From Tetraselmis striata (lineage: Eukaryota; Chlorophyta; Chlorodendrophyceae; Chlorodendrales; Chlorodendraceae), in the NCBI GenBank assembly GCA_006384855.1, contig VCJN01003400.1, positions 21,062 to 85,061 on the forward strand: DNA of 64,000 nucleotides, in the 5' to 3' direction. Of the stretch, positions 22,480-33,541 are shown piece by piece. The notes beneath the pieces were generated by a model. It saw nothing but the letters and a program-made list of their open reading frames with translations, made no database searches and was not told the DNA's origin. The position numbers and the translations under genes were made by a program. The stretch's first letter is position 1, and each line of letters starts with the position of its first letter.

Positions 22480-25358
22480 CCCCCCGCACGCGGCCACCCT
22501 CTCGAGAGTCTGCCAGCCGGTCCGCCCGACCCGCTCGACCGAGGGCTTCGTCTGCTCGACGTGCCCCCATCCAACGCTCTCGTCGCGTGGCGGCCCTTGC
22601 CGTTGGACCTAGCCGGGCCGATACGCAGTCAGTGGCGGGTCAGGGGCAGGGCCCGCCAGCGGCAGACATGTCGCCGAGCTTGGCTGTCGCTGGCGATGCG
22701 GGCGAGGGCTGGCCTACGCATAGCGATAGCCAGGCTGGGGAGAGCGGCGGGCAGGGAGCCGGCGCGTCGGCAGCCACACCCTGTGGACTTGCGCTCGCAT
22801 TAGGCGGGGGTGGGGGCGTGCCGGATGCCAGCGGCTCGGAGGCTGGTAAAGGCGCGACAACCACCATGCTCACGGTAAGAGCTGTGGAATAGGCGGGATG
22901 GAGGGCGGGGGGCGGGGGGGGGGGGGGGGGGGGGGGGTTGTGGCCGTGCTGTGATGTAATGCTGTGGTAGTGTGGTGCACCTTTGCATTTTTATACGGCT
23001 TGCTAATTATGTCGCCATTACACGTTCGACTGACAGCCCCCGACTCCAAAAACTAGCACGAGCAACGCACTCCCTGCCCCCGCTGCCGACGAGTTGCAGC
23101 CGGCCTCAAAAGAAGCAACGCCAGTCGCCAAGGTGGGCGGCCTTGCTGCGATGTAAGGTTGCTGTCCTGGGCTTCTGTTGTTTCCGGCTTGCTAGTTATG
23201 TCGCCATCGCGCGTTCGACCCACAGCCCCCGATTGCAAAGCACGAGCGACGCACCCCCTTGCCTTGCTGCCGACGAGTCGCAGCCGGCCTCAAATGAAGC
23301 GACGCCAGTCGCCACGGTGGGCGGCCTTGCTTCGATGTAAGGCTATGCTAGGCTGTTTTAGTTTTCGACTGTCTAATTATGTCGCCATCGCACGTTCCAC
23401 CCACAGCCCCCGAGTGCAAAACGTGGCACAAGCGACGCACCCCCTTCGCCTTGCTGCCGACGAGTCGCCGCCGGCTCGCATGCGCCACCAGTCGCAAGGG
23501 TGGGCGGCTTTGCTGCGATATAAGGTTAAGCTAGGCTTTTGCAGTTTCCGGCTTGCTAATTATTATGCCGCCATCGCACGTTCCACCGATAGCCCCCGAG
23601 TCCCAAACCTTGCACGAGCGACGCATCCCCTCGCCCGATGCTGACGAGTCGCAGCCGGCTTCAACCGAGGCGACGCACGTCGCCAAGGCGGGCGGCCTTG
23701 CTGCGACATAATGATGTTATCCACATTTGCATTTTTATGGCTTGCTAAATATGTCGCCATCGCGCGTTCGATCCCCCCCCCCCCCCCCCCCCCCGACTGC
23801 TAGTTGCACGAGCGACGCACCCCCTCGCCTTGCTGTCGGCGAGTCGCAACCGGCCTCAAAAGAAGCGACGCCAGTCGCAAGGTGGGCGGCCTTGCTGCGA
23901 TGTAAGGCTATGTTGAATTTTTTTAGTTTCCGACTTGCTGATTATGTAGACGCCATCGCACATTCGACCCATGCCTCCCGACTGCAAAATCTGGCACCAG
24001 CGACGCACCCGCTGCCCCCGCTGCAAAAGGCTTGAACGACCCTCACGGTTTGCTCACAGTTGCGGCAATCCTTTGGTGACGCCTGTGCAGGCCGGGAGAA
24101 GCAAAAAGGGGGAAAAGGCAAGGGCAAACGCGGGCAGGGTGGTGCTGGCTCCAAGCGCGGCCGTGAGGAGCGATCCCGCCGCCGATTATTGCCACTCCCG
24201 TCACTTCCTCTTCACCCACCTCCCCCGGAGCACCGCACAAGTCCGTCCCATCCGCTGCAGTCAAGCCGCCGCGCTCCTGGTCCATCGTTCCCCAGGACGT
24301 GAGGAAGAGGGCGGAGCGCAGGATCGCCAGGATCTACTATGGGGTGGGCACCGCTGAAGTGGTGCCGGGCGCAGCGGAGCCTGAGACCCTGGTGATGTAT
24401 GCAAAAGTGCCCGCCATAGATAAAGGTGGCTGCACTGCCGGCACCTTCTGGACTCGTCGCAGTCGCAGGAAACGTTGTCGCCCGCAGAAACGCACTTCAG
24501 TCGACACCAAACTCTGTGGACGGCTTGCAAGAAGCGACAAGGTTGGGGCAGCAATCCTCGCCTGCTGTTGGTATACGCGACAATGCGCGCCTGGGTGACC
24601 TGGTACTCGGAGTGGCAGTCGTGTTGTATGGTAGTCGTGTTGACGCACCCCCTCGCGTGCCTGCTGCCGAGCCGCAGCCCGCCTCGACAAGGGCGACGCG
24701 AGTCGTCAAGGTGGGTTGGCCCCGTTGCACGTGTTGCCATTGCGCACCTATTACTTTTACGGCTCGCTAATAGAGTCGAAATCGCACGTTGGCCCCGCAT
24801 ACCCCGAGCGCAGAGGCTTGCCCGAGCGACGCACCCCCTCGAAGCGCTGCTCCCGAGTCGCAGCCGGCCTCGACAGGGGCGCCTCATGTCGCCAATGTGG
24901 GTTGGACCCGCTGCACCTTTGTTGCCGTTGCGCACTTGTTACTTTTACGGCATGCTAATTGAGTCGCCATCGCACGTTGGCCCCCGCAGACTCCAAGCGC
25001 AAAAGCTGGCCCGAGCGACGAACCCCCTCGCGGCGCTGCTCCTAACCCGCATGCCAAACGCTCTCGTCGCGTGGCGGCCCTGGCCATTGGACCTCGCTGG
25101 GCCGATACGCAGTCAGTGGCGGGTCAGGGGCAGGGCCCGCCCGCGGCACACATGTCGCCGAGTTTGGCGGCTGCCGCTGGCGATGCGGCCGAGGGCTTGC
25201 CTACGCCTAGCGATAGCCACGCGGGGGAGAGCGGCGGGCAGGGAGCCGGCGCGTCGGCAGCCACACTCTCTGGACTGGCGCTAGCATTAGGCGGTGGTGA
25301 GGGCGTGCCGGATGCCAGCGGCTCGGAGGCTAACGGCGTGACAACCACCATGCTCATT
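22480..25358 (+). CDS. Gene-like multi-exon region inside the transposon (unknown product)
   Basis: Not recognised. The best exon is 24990-25358: AG before it, GT after it, 369 nt open in phase 0, encoding an Ala/Gly/Ser-rich stretch with a basic AKRSRR patch. A near copy ends at the donor 22874/22875, 2,484 bp upstream. It is followed in phase by a 96-nt exon (23037-23132) giving a 32-residue Pro/Ala-rich segment ending KEATPVAK. Between them an open block (about 24170-24415) contains RSWSIVPQDVRKRAERRIA and YYGVGTAEVV, then a GT donor, and another open block ends near 24,711. Some downstream exon-like units do not keep frame, so a complete translatable transcript is doubtful. It could be a captured host gene fragment that has since been amplified. 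Confidence 0.3.
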
Positions 25359-27640
25359 GTAAGAGATGCGGAAAAGGCGGGATGGAGGGCATGGTGGAGA
25401 GGGGGGGGGGGGGGGGGGCTGGCCGTGCTGCGATATAATGTTGTGGTGCACCTTTGTATTTTTATACGGCTTGCTAATTATGTCGCCATTACACGTTCGA
25501 CTGACAGCCCCCGACTCCAAAAACTAGCACGAGCAAAAGCACTCCCTGCCCCAGCTGCCGACGAGTTGCAGCCGGCCTTAATAGAAGCAACGCCAGTCGC
25601 CAAGGTGGGCGGCCGTGCTGCGATGTAAGGTTATCATGGGCTTCAGTTGTTTTCGGCTTGCTAATTATGTCGCCATCGCACGTTCGACCCAACAGCCCCC
25701 AATTGCAAAAGCTGGCACGAGCGACGCACCCCCTTGCCTTGCTGCCGACGAGTCGCAGCCGGCCTCAAATGAAGCGACGCAATTCGCCAAGGTGGACGGC
25801 CTTGCTGTGACGTAAGGCTATGGGTTATGGGCTCATGTAGTTTCCGGCTTGCTAATTATTATGCCGCCATCGCACGTTCCACCCACAGCCACCGAGCGAC
25901 GCACCCCCTCGCCTTGCTACCGACGAGTCGCAGCCGGCTTGCAAGAGGCGCCGCGAGTCGCCAAGGTGGGCGGCCTTTCTGCGAGGTAAGGCTATGCTGG
26001 GCTGTTTCAGTTTTCGGCTTGCTAATTATAATGTCGCCATCGCACATTCGACCCACAGCCCCGAGTGCAAAAGCTTGCACAAGCGACGCATCTCCTCGCC
26101 CCCGCCAACGAGTCGCAGCCGCCCTCAAAAGAAGCGACACACGTCGCCAAGGTGGTCGGCCTTGTTGCGACATAATGTTGTTGTCCACCTTTGCATTTTT
26201 ATGGCTTGCTACTTATGTCGCCATCGCACGTTCAACCCACAGCCCCCGAGCGACGCACCCCCTCGCCTTGCTGCCGACGAGTCGCAGCCAGCCTCAAATG
26301 AAGCGACGCCGGTCGCCAAGGTGGACGGCCTTGCTGTGATGTAAGGCTATGGGTTATGGGCTCATGTAGTTTCCGGCTTGCTAATTATTATGCCGCCATC
26401 GCACGTTCCACCCACAGCCACCGAGCGACGCACCCCCTCGCCTTGCTGCCGACGAGTCGCAGCCACCGGCGCCGGGAGTCGCCAAGGTGGGTGACCTTAC
26501 TGCGATGATGTAAGGCTATGCTAGGTTGTTTCGTTAGTTTCCGGCTTGCTAATTATGTCGCCATCGCACGTTCGTCCGACAGCCCCCGAGTGCGTCGCTC
26601 GTCGCTGGTGCTGGCACGAGCGACGCACCACCTCGCCTTGCTACCGACGAGTCGCAGCCGGCTTGCAAGAGGCGCCGCGAGTCGCCAAGGTGGGCGGCCT
26701 TTCTGCGAGGTAAGGCTATGCTGGGCTGTTTCAGTTTTCGGCTTGGTAATGATAATGTCGCCATCGCACATTCGACCCACAGCCCCGAGTGCAAAAGCTT
26801 GCACAAGCGACGCATCTCCTCGCCCCCGCCAACGAGTCGCAGCCGCCCTCAAAAGAAGCGACGCACGTCGCCAAGGTGGTCGGCCTTGCTGCGACATAAT
26901 GTAGTTGTCCACCTTTGCATTTTTATGGCTTGCTACTTACGTCACCATCGCACGTTCGACCCACAGCCCCCGAGCGACGCACCCCCTCGCCTTGCTGCCG
27001 ACGAGTCGCAGCCGGCTCGCAAGAGGCGCCGGGAGTCGCCAAGGTGGGTGACCTTACTGCGATGCTGTAAGGCTATGCTAGGTTGTTTTAGTTAGTTTCC
27101 GACTTGCTAATTATGTCGCCATCGCACGTTCGTCCGACAGCCCCCGAGTGCAAAAGCTGGCACGAGCGACGCACCACCTCGCCTTGCTACCGACGAGTCG
27201 CAGCCGGCTTGCAAGAGGCGCCGCGAGTCGCCAAGGTGGGCGGCCTTTCTGCGAGGTAAGGCTATGCTGGGCTGTTTCAGTTTTCGGCTTGCTAATTATA
27301 ATGTCGCCATCGCACATTCGACCCACAGCCCCGGAGTGCAAAAGCTGGCACAAGAGACGCATCTCCTCGCCCGCCGCCAACGAGTCGCAGCCGCCCTCAA
27401 AAGAAGCGACACACGTCGCCAAGGTGGTCGGCCTTGCTGCGACATAATGTTGTTGTCCACCTTTACATTTTTATGGCTTGCTACTTATGTCGCCATTGCG
27501 CGTTCAACCTACCCACATCCCCCCGACTGCTAGCTGCACGAGCGACGTACCCCCTCGCCTTGCTGCCGCATAGTCGCAACCGGCCTCAAAAGAAGCGACG
27601 CCAGTCGCAAGGTGGGCGGCCTTGCTGCAATGTATCCGTT
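22960..27640 (+). repeat. Tandem array of about 20 exon-intron-like units (about 185 bp each)
   Basis: Each unit holds a block of about 91-97 nt lying between a cacag acceptor and a caag/gtgggcgg donor, followed by about 90 nt with a ttgctaattatg branch-site-like motif. Branch-like motifs fall near 23000, 23191, 23369, 23552, 23733, 23934, 24764, 24951, 25470, 25658, 25848, 26020, 26204, 26379, 26545, 26738, 26928, 27101, 27290 and 27478, so spacing is 166-201 bp within each block. The full-length exon block is 96 nt and open (DESQPASKEATPVAK type), but several units are 91, 92, 95 or 97 nt and would shift frame. Sub-blocks near 25.8-26.2, 26.6-26.9 and 27.1-27.5 kb are closer to each other, showing higher-order duplication. 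Confidence 0.8.
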
Positions 27641-27700
27641 GGTTCGACCGCAGGTGACTGCTACCTGCACGCGGAAATTATTTGACGAGGGGCAGCATAC

Positions 27701-28192
27701 CTTTGTAGCCGCCGAGGCATACAAAAATCGCCATTTAGTAGGGAGGCCTGAGATCACCGACTTGACCGCTTTGTAGTCGGCATATTCAGTGTGGCCGTCT
27801 TCGGCAGGAAGCCAGTGACTACCGATATGGTGTAGTTGTACCTCATCCTCAGCCGGGGTGGGCCGTGGGGCGCCTGCAACTGCCGTGTCGGAACGCCTAG
27901 CGCTGCCTTGCATGCCGGGGCTGCCTGCGGCACCCTCTTTAGACGCCACTACTTCGGCCAAAGACGCAGTGGGGCGCTGGGCACCCCCCCTTAACGACTC
28001 TTCCAAGGTCGCAACATCACGCAAGGCTGCCCCACGCGAGGAGACGGGCCGGCCAACGGCAGACCCGATACAACTTGTTGCCATCTCGAGAAGAACTTCC
28101 CTACTCATCATTCCCTCATGATCTTGAATGAGTTCCCGCACCTCCCCGAGTGCGGCGCGAAGTTCGTGTATAGCCCGCAAGGGGGAACCCAT
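27701..28192 (-). CDS. Open first exon near the transposon's right end (unknown)
   Basis: Minus strand, ATG at 28192, 492 nt open in phase 0 to AAG followed by gtatgc, a plausible donor. The 164 residues begin MGSPLRAIHELRAALGEVRE, a helical stretch that could be a coiled coil, then Ala/Ser-rich linker, then HHIGSHWLPAEDGH and SGLPTKWRFLYASAATK. I recognise no domain. Position and direction (inward from a terminal repeat) fit a transposon-encoded gene. The next exon was not found; the array lies downstream. Confidence 0.4.
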
Positions 28193-28407
28193 ACTGACCC
28201 CGCAGCCCTACTTCCTACTTGTTTCAGCGAGAACTGTTAGGCAGGTGTGGGAAACGGAGAACTGCCCCGACTTCGCGGCAACCTACCTACCTACCTACCT
28301 TCGGAGAACCTGCCTCGACCCGCCGCCTCTGCCTCGTTCCGCCGCCACCAAGTGATCATGTACTTTGTGCCAGTACACGCGAACCCTAAAAACCTGCACA
28401 GGGTTTA

Positions 28408-28493
28408 AAGCTAGTAAATTGTCCCATTTTCAGTGAGTCATAAGTGAAGTATAGTGGCCTCTACCGTTTACGCTAGTATCTTGTCCCATTCCC
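28408..28493. repeat. Terminal inverted repeat, right
   Basis: Inverse of 21951-22035. The atgggacaa motif occurs twice here, once at the very end and once at the inner border. Confidence 0.85.
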
Positions 28494-28502
28494 CCGCCAG
28501 AC
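28494..28502. repeat. Target-site duplication, right
   Basis: Exact second copy of ccgccagac. Confidence 0.75.
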
Positions 28503-28902
28503 TACGCTCGGATGAACCGTCGACTTCTACAAACAGACAACAATAGCAGCCGCCGCAGCAAGCGCCCTTAGCGGGGGAACCGTCCCATGGTGTTGGTGTA
28601 GTGGAGCGGGAGCGAGAGGCACTGTCGGCAGTGATGGAGTTGGTGCGAGGGATCGCTTCCCGGATGGATGACGTCGAGCAATCGTTTGCTGGCCTCAAGC
28701 GTCCCGCACCCGTCACTACGGGGGGAGTACCCACCTATGAGCGCCAATTGTGCTTCACCTCCGTTGCCCTATGGCCCCCTGCGCCCGGCATCTAGGCGTC
28801 AAGTGACGTTCGGCACTGAACAAAGTTGCGCCGGCCTCCCAGCAGCCGCTCGGTCTAGGTCTTGTCTACTGTGTAGGGCTTGGGCACTCATCTTAGCCAT
28901 CC

Positions 28903-30050
28903 GTTACGGAATCGCACGAAGTCTTGAGCCGCCTCAACAGCTGTAGAGCCACGGTAAAACTTGGACTGTAGGAAGTGGGTTAATACATCGAGGTGCTTGA
29001 CGCCACGAGTAGGCTTCCACGTGCCTTCACTCGAGACGTTGTAAGCGTATTTATTGCCATTTCACTTTGAAAAGTAGTTCAGTGCCCATAGAGTTGTACG
29101 CCACACCAAGGATGTCTTCAACGTACAACTTGTGCGCGTCGAGCAGTGCAATCGGTTAAGTAGGGTTTGCAGCCAATGCTTCTGGGCCTTCGTACCATTT
29201 CTCCAACATACTTGCGCATACTACGTCGTGGATAGTAACGCTTGTCGGTAGCTTAACACGTAAGGCTACATAAGGGGACAAAGCCTCGGTAATTTGCAAA
29301 GGTCCAATGTAGCGGTCAAGTAGTTGAAGGAATTTTAGATGATGAGCCTTTAATTTAACCGTGTCGCCAACCTTGAAAAGAACCATTATCAGATTGCGAG
29401 TAGCCATAGTAGTCATACGAGATTGAGCTCCGCGTACACAATCTTATTGTGCAAAACGATGTAACTCCTGAATATAGTGTACGTGCCCGGGTAGAGTAGA
29501 ACGAGTAGGCTCGGTGTCTTGGAACATTGCCGAGATAGGAGTAATATAGGCTCGAATCCCGCCAATCTGGTCTTGAATGGGGACATATCGTCGTCGCCGT
29601 ATAGACCGACGTCGCAGCGTTGAGTGCAAACTCGCAGTTGAGAGGTGGTTTACCCAATCGTCGTGCAAGGGGTACACATGGCATCGAATCACGTGTTCAA
29701 AAGGTTTGGTCAAAAGGTTTGTTCAAATAAAGTTTGGTCCGTTTTGTCTGTCCGTCCGTTTTGGGGTGTAATTTTGGAGAGATACTCAATTTAGTATCCA
29801 AAGTACGGAACAGATTATACCAAAAATCACTCATAAACCGAGGATCGCGGTCAGAAACCAACTTTTCCGGTAGACCAAAATGACGACATACCGCGCAATG
29901 CATGATGCGCGATAATTTCTTCGCCTTCGTAACGGTCTTCGTAGTCGGCTCCACAATAACGCGTTTAGACAGCAGGCATATAACTACCACTTCAGATAGA
30001 AATAGACAAGAAGGGACCAACCACTTGAAAACATTTACAAAGCAGCCCAC
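28903..30050 (-). mobile_element. Ty3/gypsy-type LTR retrotransposon fragment
   Basis: Fossil fragment on the minus strand. 29697-30050 contains an integrase-core segment (FGLPEKLVSDRDPRF, HPKTDGQT). 29156-29416 is the integrase C-terminal part (FKVGDTVKLKA, LLDRYIGPLQITEA, VHD-type ending). 28.87-29.05 kb shows a gag-like stretch (HFLQSKFYRGSTAVEA). Polymerase parts and LTRs are missing here. The fragment is broken. Confidence 0.75.
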
Positions 30051-31385
30051 AAAAGTGTTTGCACATAGAAATCCGCGCGTATCCTCGCATTGGTGCCCAA
30101 GCTATGGGGCCACGGGGCCATGGATCCTTGTAATCCAGTGTATATGCAAGCCTCCTACGCCACGGAGGCAGCCGTTTCTCCCGATTTTCGCACTTTTAGA
30201 ATTGTTCTTCGGCAATGGTATTTTTTGCACGTGGCTAAAACCACAAGAAACGGGCGATGAATAGGGTGCAACTTGTTGGCGGCGTAGCTACCATCCGTCG
30301 CATATGTCGGCGCGCTGCCGGTGGTGGGTGGACGTATGCATGCGATGTAAGACGACTGAGCTTGAGCCCAATCCATGCACGCAACCGATGCAATGCATGG
30401 CATTTCCATGATGAGAGTGGGCCAGTAATGCCGTCATCGTGATGGGGCCAATCAACCCACGGTTTTCCAAGCTGCAAGATAAGCGCCGTTGGCCGCGCCT
30501 CGCTGGGTGAAAGTAGCATACATAAAGTGCCTTCGATTCCATAGGCGCATGTTTATACCGCCCGCACAGTAGGCTAAGCGCGGGCTGGCCCCCTCGACAA
30601 CAATTTCCCCACTGCTGTACAAGTCTGCGCGCATGTTGTGACACATGTCACCCATTATCCAAGGGGAAAAGCCAAAATGATGATGGGGTCCGCGCGACGT
30701 GGATATCTATCCAAGGGATTCTCGCGCCTGGGAGCTTGCGTGGAAGGGCACATTACATGCCCCCATCATGCGCCCACACCCACAGTGAGTGGGCTGGCTG
30801 GGATACCGGAACATGCATGGGGGTAACTTTGACAGGCCATAACATTTCGACGTTTTATTGGATTGGCTGCAAATAAATGCGTTGGTAAGCGCAAATCACG
30901 GGCTTTTTATCGCACTAATTTACAACCCAATCTGACAAAACTTCGAAATGTTATGCTGAATTAAAACGTGATTGCAATATCAATGCTTCTTGCAGGGCGA
31001 GCAGCCAGTTTGCGAATGTCGCATGCAGCCCGCTAGCTGACCATGGACTCCAAACCATGCGCCGCGCGGCATGGGAATAGGTGGCCAACACATGTATCTC
31101 GGCGACCATAGGAGAAAAACACTTCTTTATGTCCAACTGTCGGCTTGCCGTGCGCCCAAACCGTTCATAGCCCGGCCGTGCAACACTTTTGCACTGATAG
31201 TGCCGCATAACAGGCGCCACGCGCGCCGTCGCATTGGCCCTATAGCACACCATGTGCACGCTCTTTCATGGTTATCCTCGCAATGGCTGCAACGGCGTAG
31301 ACTATGCGTGGGTTTACCGACTGGAAGCGACCAAACCCAAATCACACCCATAAAAACATGCAGAGACTTTTGTTGGCTGTTGTAT
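30033..31385. repeat. Inverted-repeat-bounded segment (possible non-autonomous element)
   Basis: The ends aagcagcccacaaaagtg and cttttgttggctgttgta are partly inverted copies of each other and resemble the inner arm of the foldback elements in BBS9 intron 14 (cttttgcgggctgctgta). Between them lies AT-richer DNA with no gene. A second inverted pair (taacatttcga at about 30841 and its inverse near 30940) forms an internal hairpin. No target duplication was found. Confidence 0.3.
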
Positions 31386-31995
31386 ATCAAGACACGGTAG
31401 TCAGTTTCATACCGTATCCGCGACTCCGTATATAAACAAAACACGTATAGTTGCGATTAATCTTTTCTTATACATGTATCAGCGTAATACAGGTATAGGT
31501 CGCCACTAAAAATGTATGAATAATATGCGCTCGATGACCCGAGGCGAACTTTTTACTTTACTTTTGTCGCCAGCCAACCCGCGGAGTTCCGCCATCACCT
31601 GTCGCGCACGCGGCGGGGTTGTTGCAGCGAGTCTCTGCTTGCGTGCATGGTACCTTGGGCGGCATTCTCACTGCCGGATTGCAGACGGCCAAGTCTGATG
31701 CGTTTGCCCGTGGTCATTCCGCACCCTCTTCTGGTGCTGTTTCCACCTCGCAATCGCTGTAGGACGTTTCCCATATTTCCTTTTGGGGTATATTTATTAC
31801 ATAAGGGCTTTCACAAAAGCGCACTACAAACATAACTAACAGCAACTATGAAAGGTTGCCAGCAAAAGAGAGACACAAGCCTGAAACCAAGGTCGAGCAG
31901 GATGACAGGGAGCCAAGAACCAAGAAGGAGACAAGGGAACCACGAAGTCACTTAGCTGCCAGGAAGCAAAGGAACCCCCGCCCCGGGGTAGGCTA

Positions 31996-32610
31996 TCAGC
32001 CGCGGCGAGGACGCTTGCAGCCAATGACCCGGGTCATAGCAACACATGCCGACGAGCGACGCGACGCATGCGCAGGAGCACCATCACGTGCCGCAGGCGC
32101 GTCCGCGACCCCGCCAAGAACGTTGTCTGCATGTGCCATGTTGATGAGCAAGGAGAAACGGCGGCGCCACGCAGACAAGAGCTGGCCGATTTTTTTGCCA
32201 GTGTGTGCGTGGCTAGCTTTCGCGAGCTCCACCAAGAAAGCCTCGGCGTGCGGGGCCATCGAGCCACACTTGGAAACGGCGAAAGGAACAAAGCGAAGCA
32301 TGCCGGCGGCGTTTCGGACACCCTCGTCATACTTCTGGATTTTGTGGAGCTCTGCAGCCCGCAAAGCAGTCGTTGGATCTGAGGTTGACACGCCGAGGAT
32401 AGGGGCAATGGTGGTATCGACAGCAACCGTGTTTCCGCGGATACCGCCATACCAAAAAAGGCCAACATCGGCAGGCCGCCCGTCGCTGCCCTTCGGGAGA
32501 GAAACAAGCACCGACGGGTCCGTGAGGATCTGGACACCCACGCCCAGCGATTCCTTTCGGGGTGATTTCCTGATACGATCGCCTTTTGCAGCTAGCTCAT
32601 GTAGTCGCAA
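31996..32610 (-). mobile_element. LINE-type (non-LTR) retrotransposon ORF2 C-terminal fragment
   Basis: About 204 codons open on the minus strand with no proper ATG at the head. The order GRPADVGLFWYGG, VAVDTTIAP, HKIQKYDEGVRNAAGM, RFVPFAVSKCGSMAPHAEAF is that of the C-terminal, endonuclease-like region common in algal and plant reverse-transcriptase ORFs (RPADV, a DVTV-like strand, a K-x-Y segment, F-x-P-F/L-x-x-E/S). No reverse-transcriptase catalytic motif is in the window, so this is a 3' remnant. Confidence 0.55.
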
Positions 32611-33541
32611 ACTACATTTTTACTTTACTTTTAATATGCGCTGGTCGCGCGCCCACTCGGATAACTACCCATACGGCCAGGGGTGGTACGGCATCATCCA
32701 CAGCACCTGGACATGACGCCCCGACCGCTGGCCCAGCAGCGCTGCTGATTATTTAGCCGCTATTTTAGATCGCTCCAGGTACCCGTAAGTAAGGTACGTA
32801 GTAGCGCTACAGGCACATGTACGGTAGACGTCGTACAGGCACATGTACGGTAGAGAGTACTGGTGTCGCCCCACCCAGGGCTTTCCGTAACTGGATTGCT
32901 GCCGCCTAAACGGCCGTCATAGAGACGCTGCAAGGGTTTCACTGGTGCCAGTCCTGTCCCGGGGGCGGAAAAAAAAACAAAAGAGTACTGGTGCAGTACT
33001 CACTCATCTGCAGACTGCAGTAGTAGCTACAGTATCACTATCGCCCGCCAGTAGTCGCTACCTACTGCGCGCTGTAGTCGCCACTCGTCGTCGTCATTAG
33101 CGCGACGACAGGGCGATAATAACCGGACGAAGGATCGACAGCAGGTCAACCATCCCGCGCGACGAGCAGCAGCAGGTCCTCGTCCGCACCTTCGTGCCCC
33201 TACTCTACTCCACCGCGCGCCCGTCGTGGTTTGTCTCTTGGTCGGTGGTAGGTTGTCGAGTAACAGCCGCCCCCCCCGCGCCACTGGCGCCAACTTGCCC
33301 CCTCACTTGGGAACATCGGGCCACCAATACTCGTGCTGGCTGGGTACCGGTAGGGCGCCGGATACTGCTCCGCGCCTCCGCGGCAGCGACAGCGGCAGCC
33401 AAACAGCGCAACGCTGTGGAGGCGAGCCGCCACCTCCCCCCCCCCCTCCGCCTGCGTCAGCGACAGCCCCGCCGCCCAGCACAGCAGGTAACCTCCTGTC
33501 GGGCCTCGCCGCCGCCGCGCTTCACCAGCACAGGCGGCGCT
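32611..33541. other. Intergenic, with short repeats
   Basis: Upstream region of the next gene. A 21-bp direct repeat (tacaggcacatgtacggta core) lies at 32808-32828 and 32834-32854. agtcctgtcccgggggcg followed by an A-run at 32950-32979 looks like a SINE or LINE tail. Nothing else is identified. Confidence 0.4.

Larger units (their letters stand above)
21951..28493. mobile_element. Mutator-like (MULE-type) DNA transposon, non-autonomous in appearance
   Basis: A 6,543-bp element bounded by inverted repeats of about 85 bp and an exact 9-bp target duplication (ccgccagac). A long inverted repeat together with a 9-bp duplication is the signature of Mutator-like elements. The ends read gagaaaag on the left and gggaatgg when the right end is inverted. 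It sits inside copy 3 of another element, whose sequence resumes across it. I find no MuDR-type transposase. The cargo is a repeated exon-intron-like array plus a minus-strand open exon near the right end, so it resembles a gene-carrying Pack-MULE. The superfamily is inferred from structure only. Confidence 0.75.
20706..28900 (+). mobile_element. Mobile-element remnant, copy 3, split by a DNA transposon
   Basis: Plus-strand copy of the element at 1-2,488. The leader begins ggtctatttcgccga; the coding part includes WLRRLLSVAEVH, the Cys-Gly-Ala-Pro zinc-finger segment and VVRCEYCATGAV. It breaks off at 21,950 and resumes at 28,503 with sequence matching the continuation of copy 1 (the ELVRGIASRMDDVEQS region). 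The interruption is the 6.54-kb transposon listed separately. The element is broken, and more diverged from copy 1 than copies 1 and 2 are from each other. Confidence 0.7.

Noticed and set aside
22960-27640. CRISPR-like array
   Set aside because: The whole unit of about 185 bp is repeated, including the part that would be the spacer, and the context is a eukaryotic transposon.
32880-32967. tRNA gene
   Set aside because: The 3' part resembles a T-arm and acceptor, but no anticodon arm or matching 5' acceptor half can be drawn.
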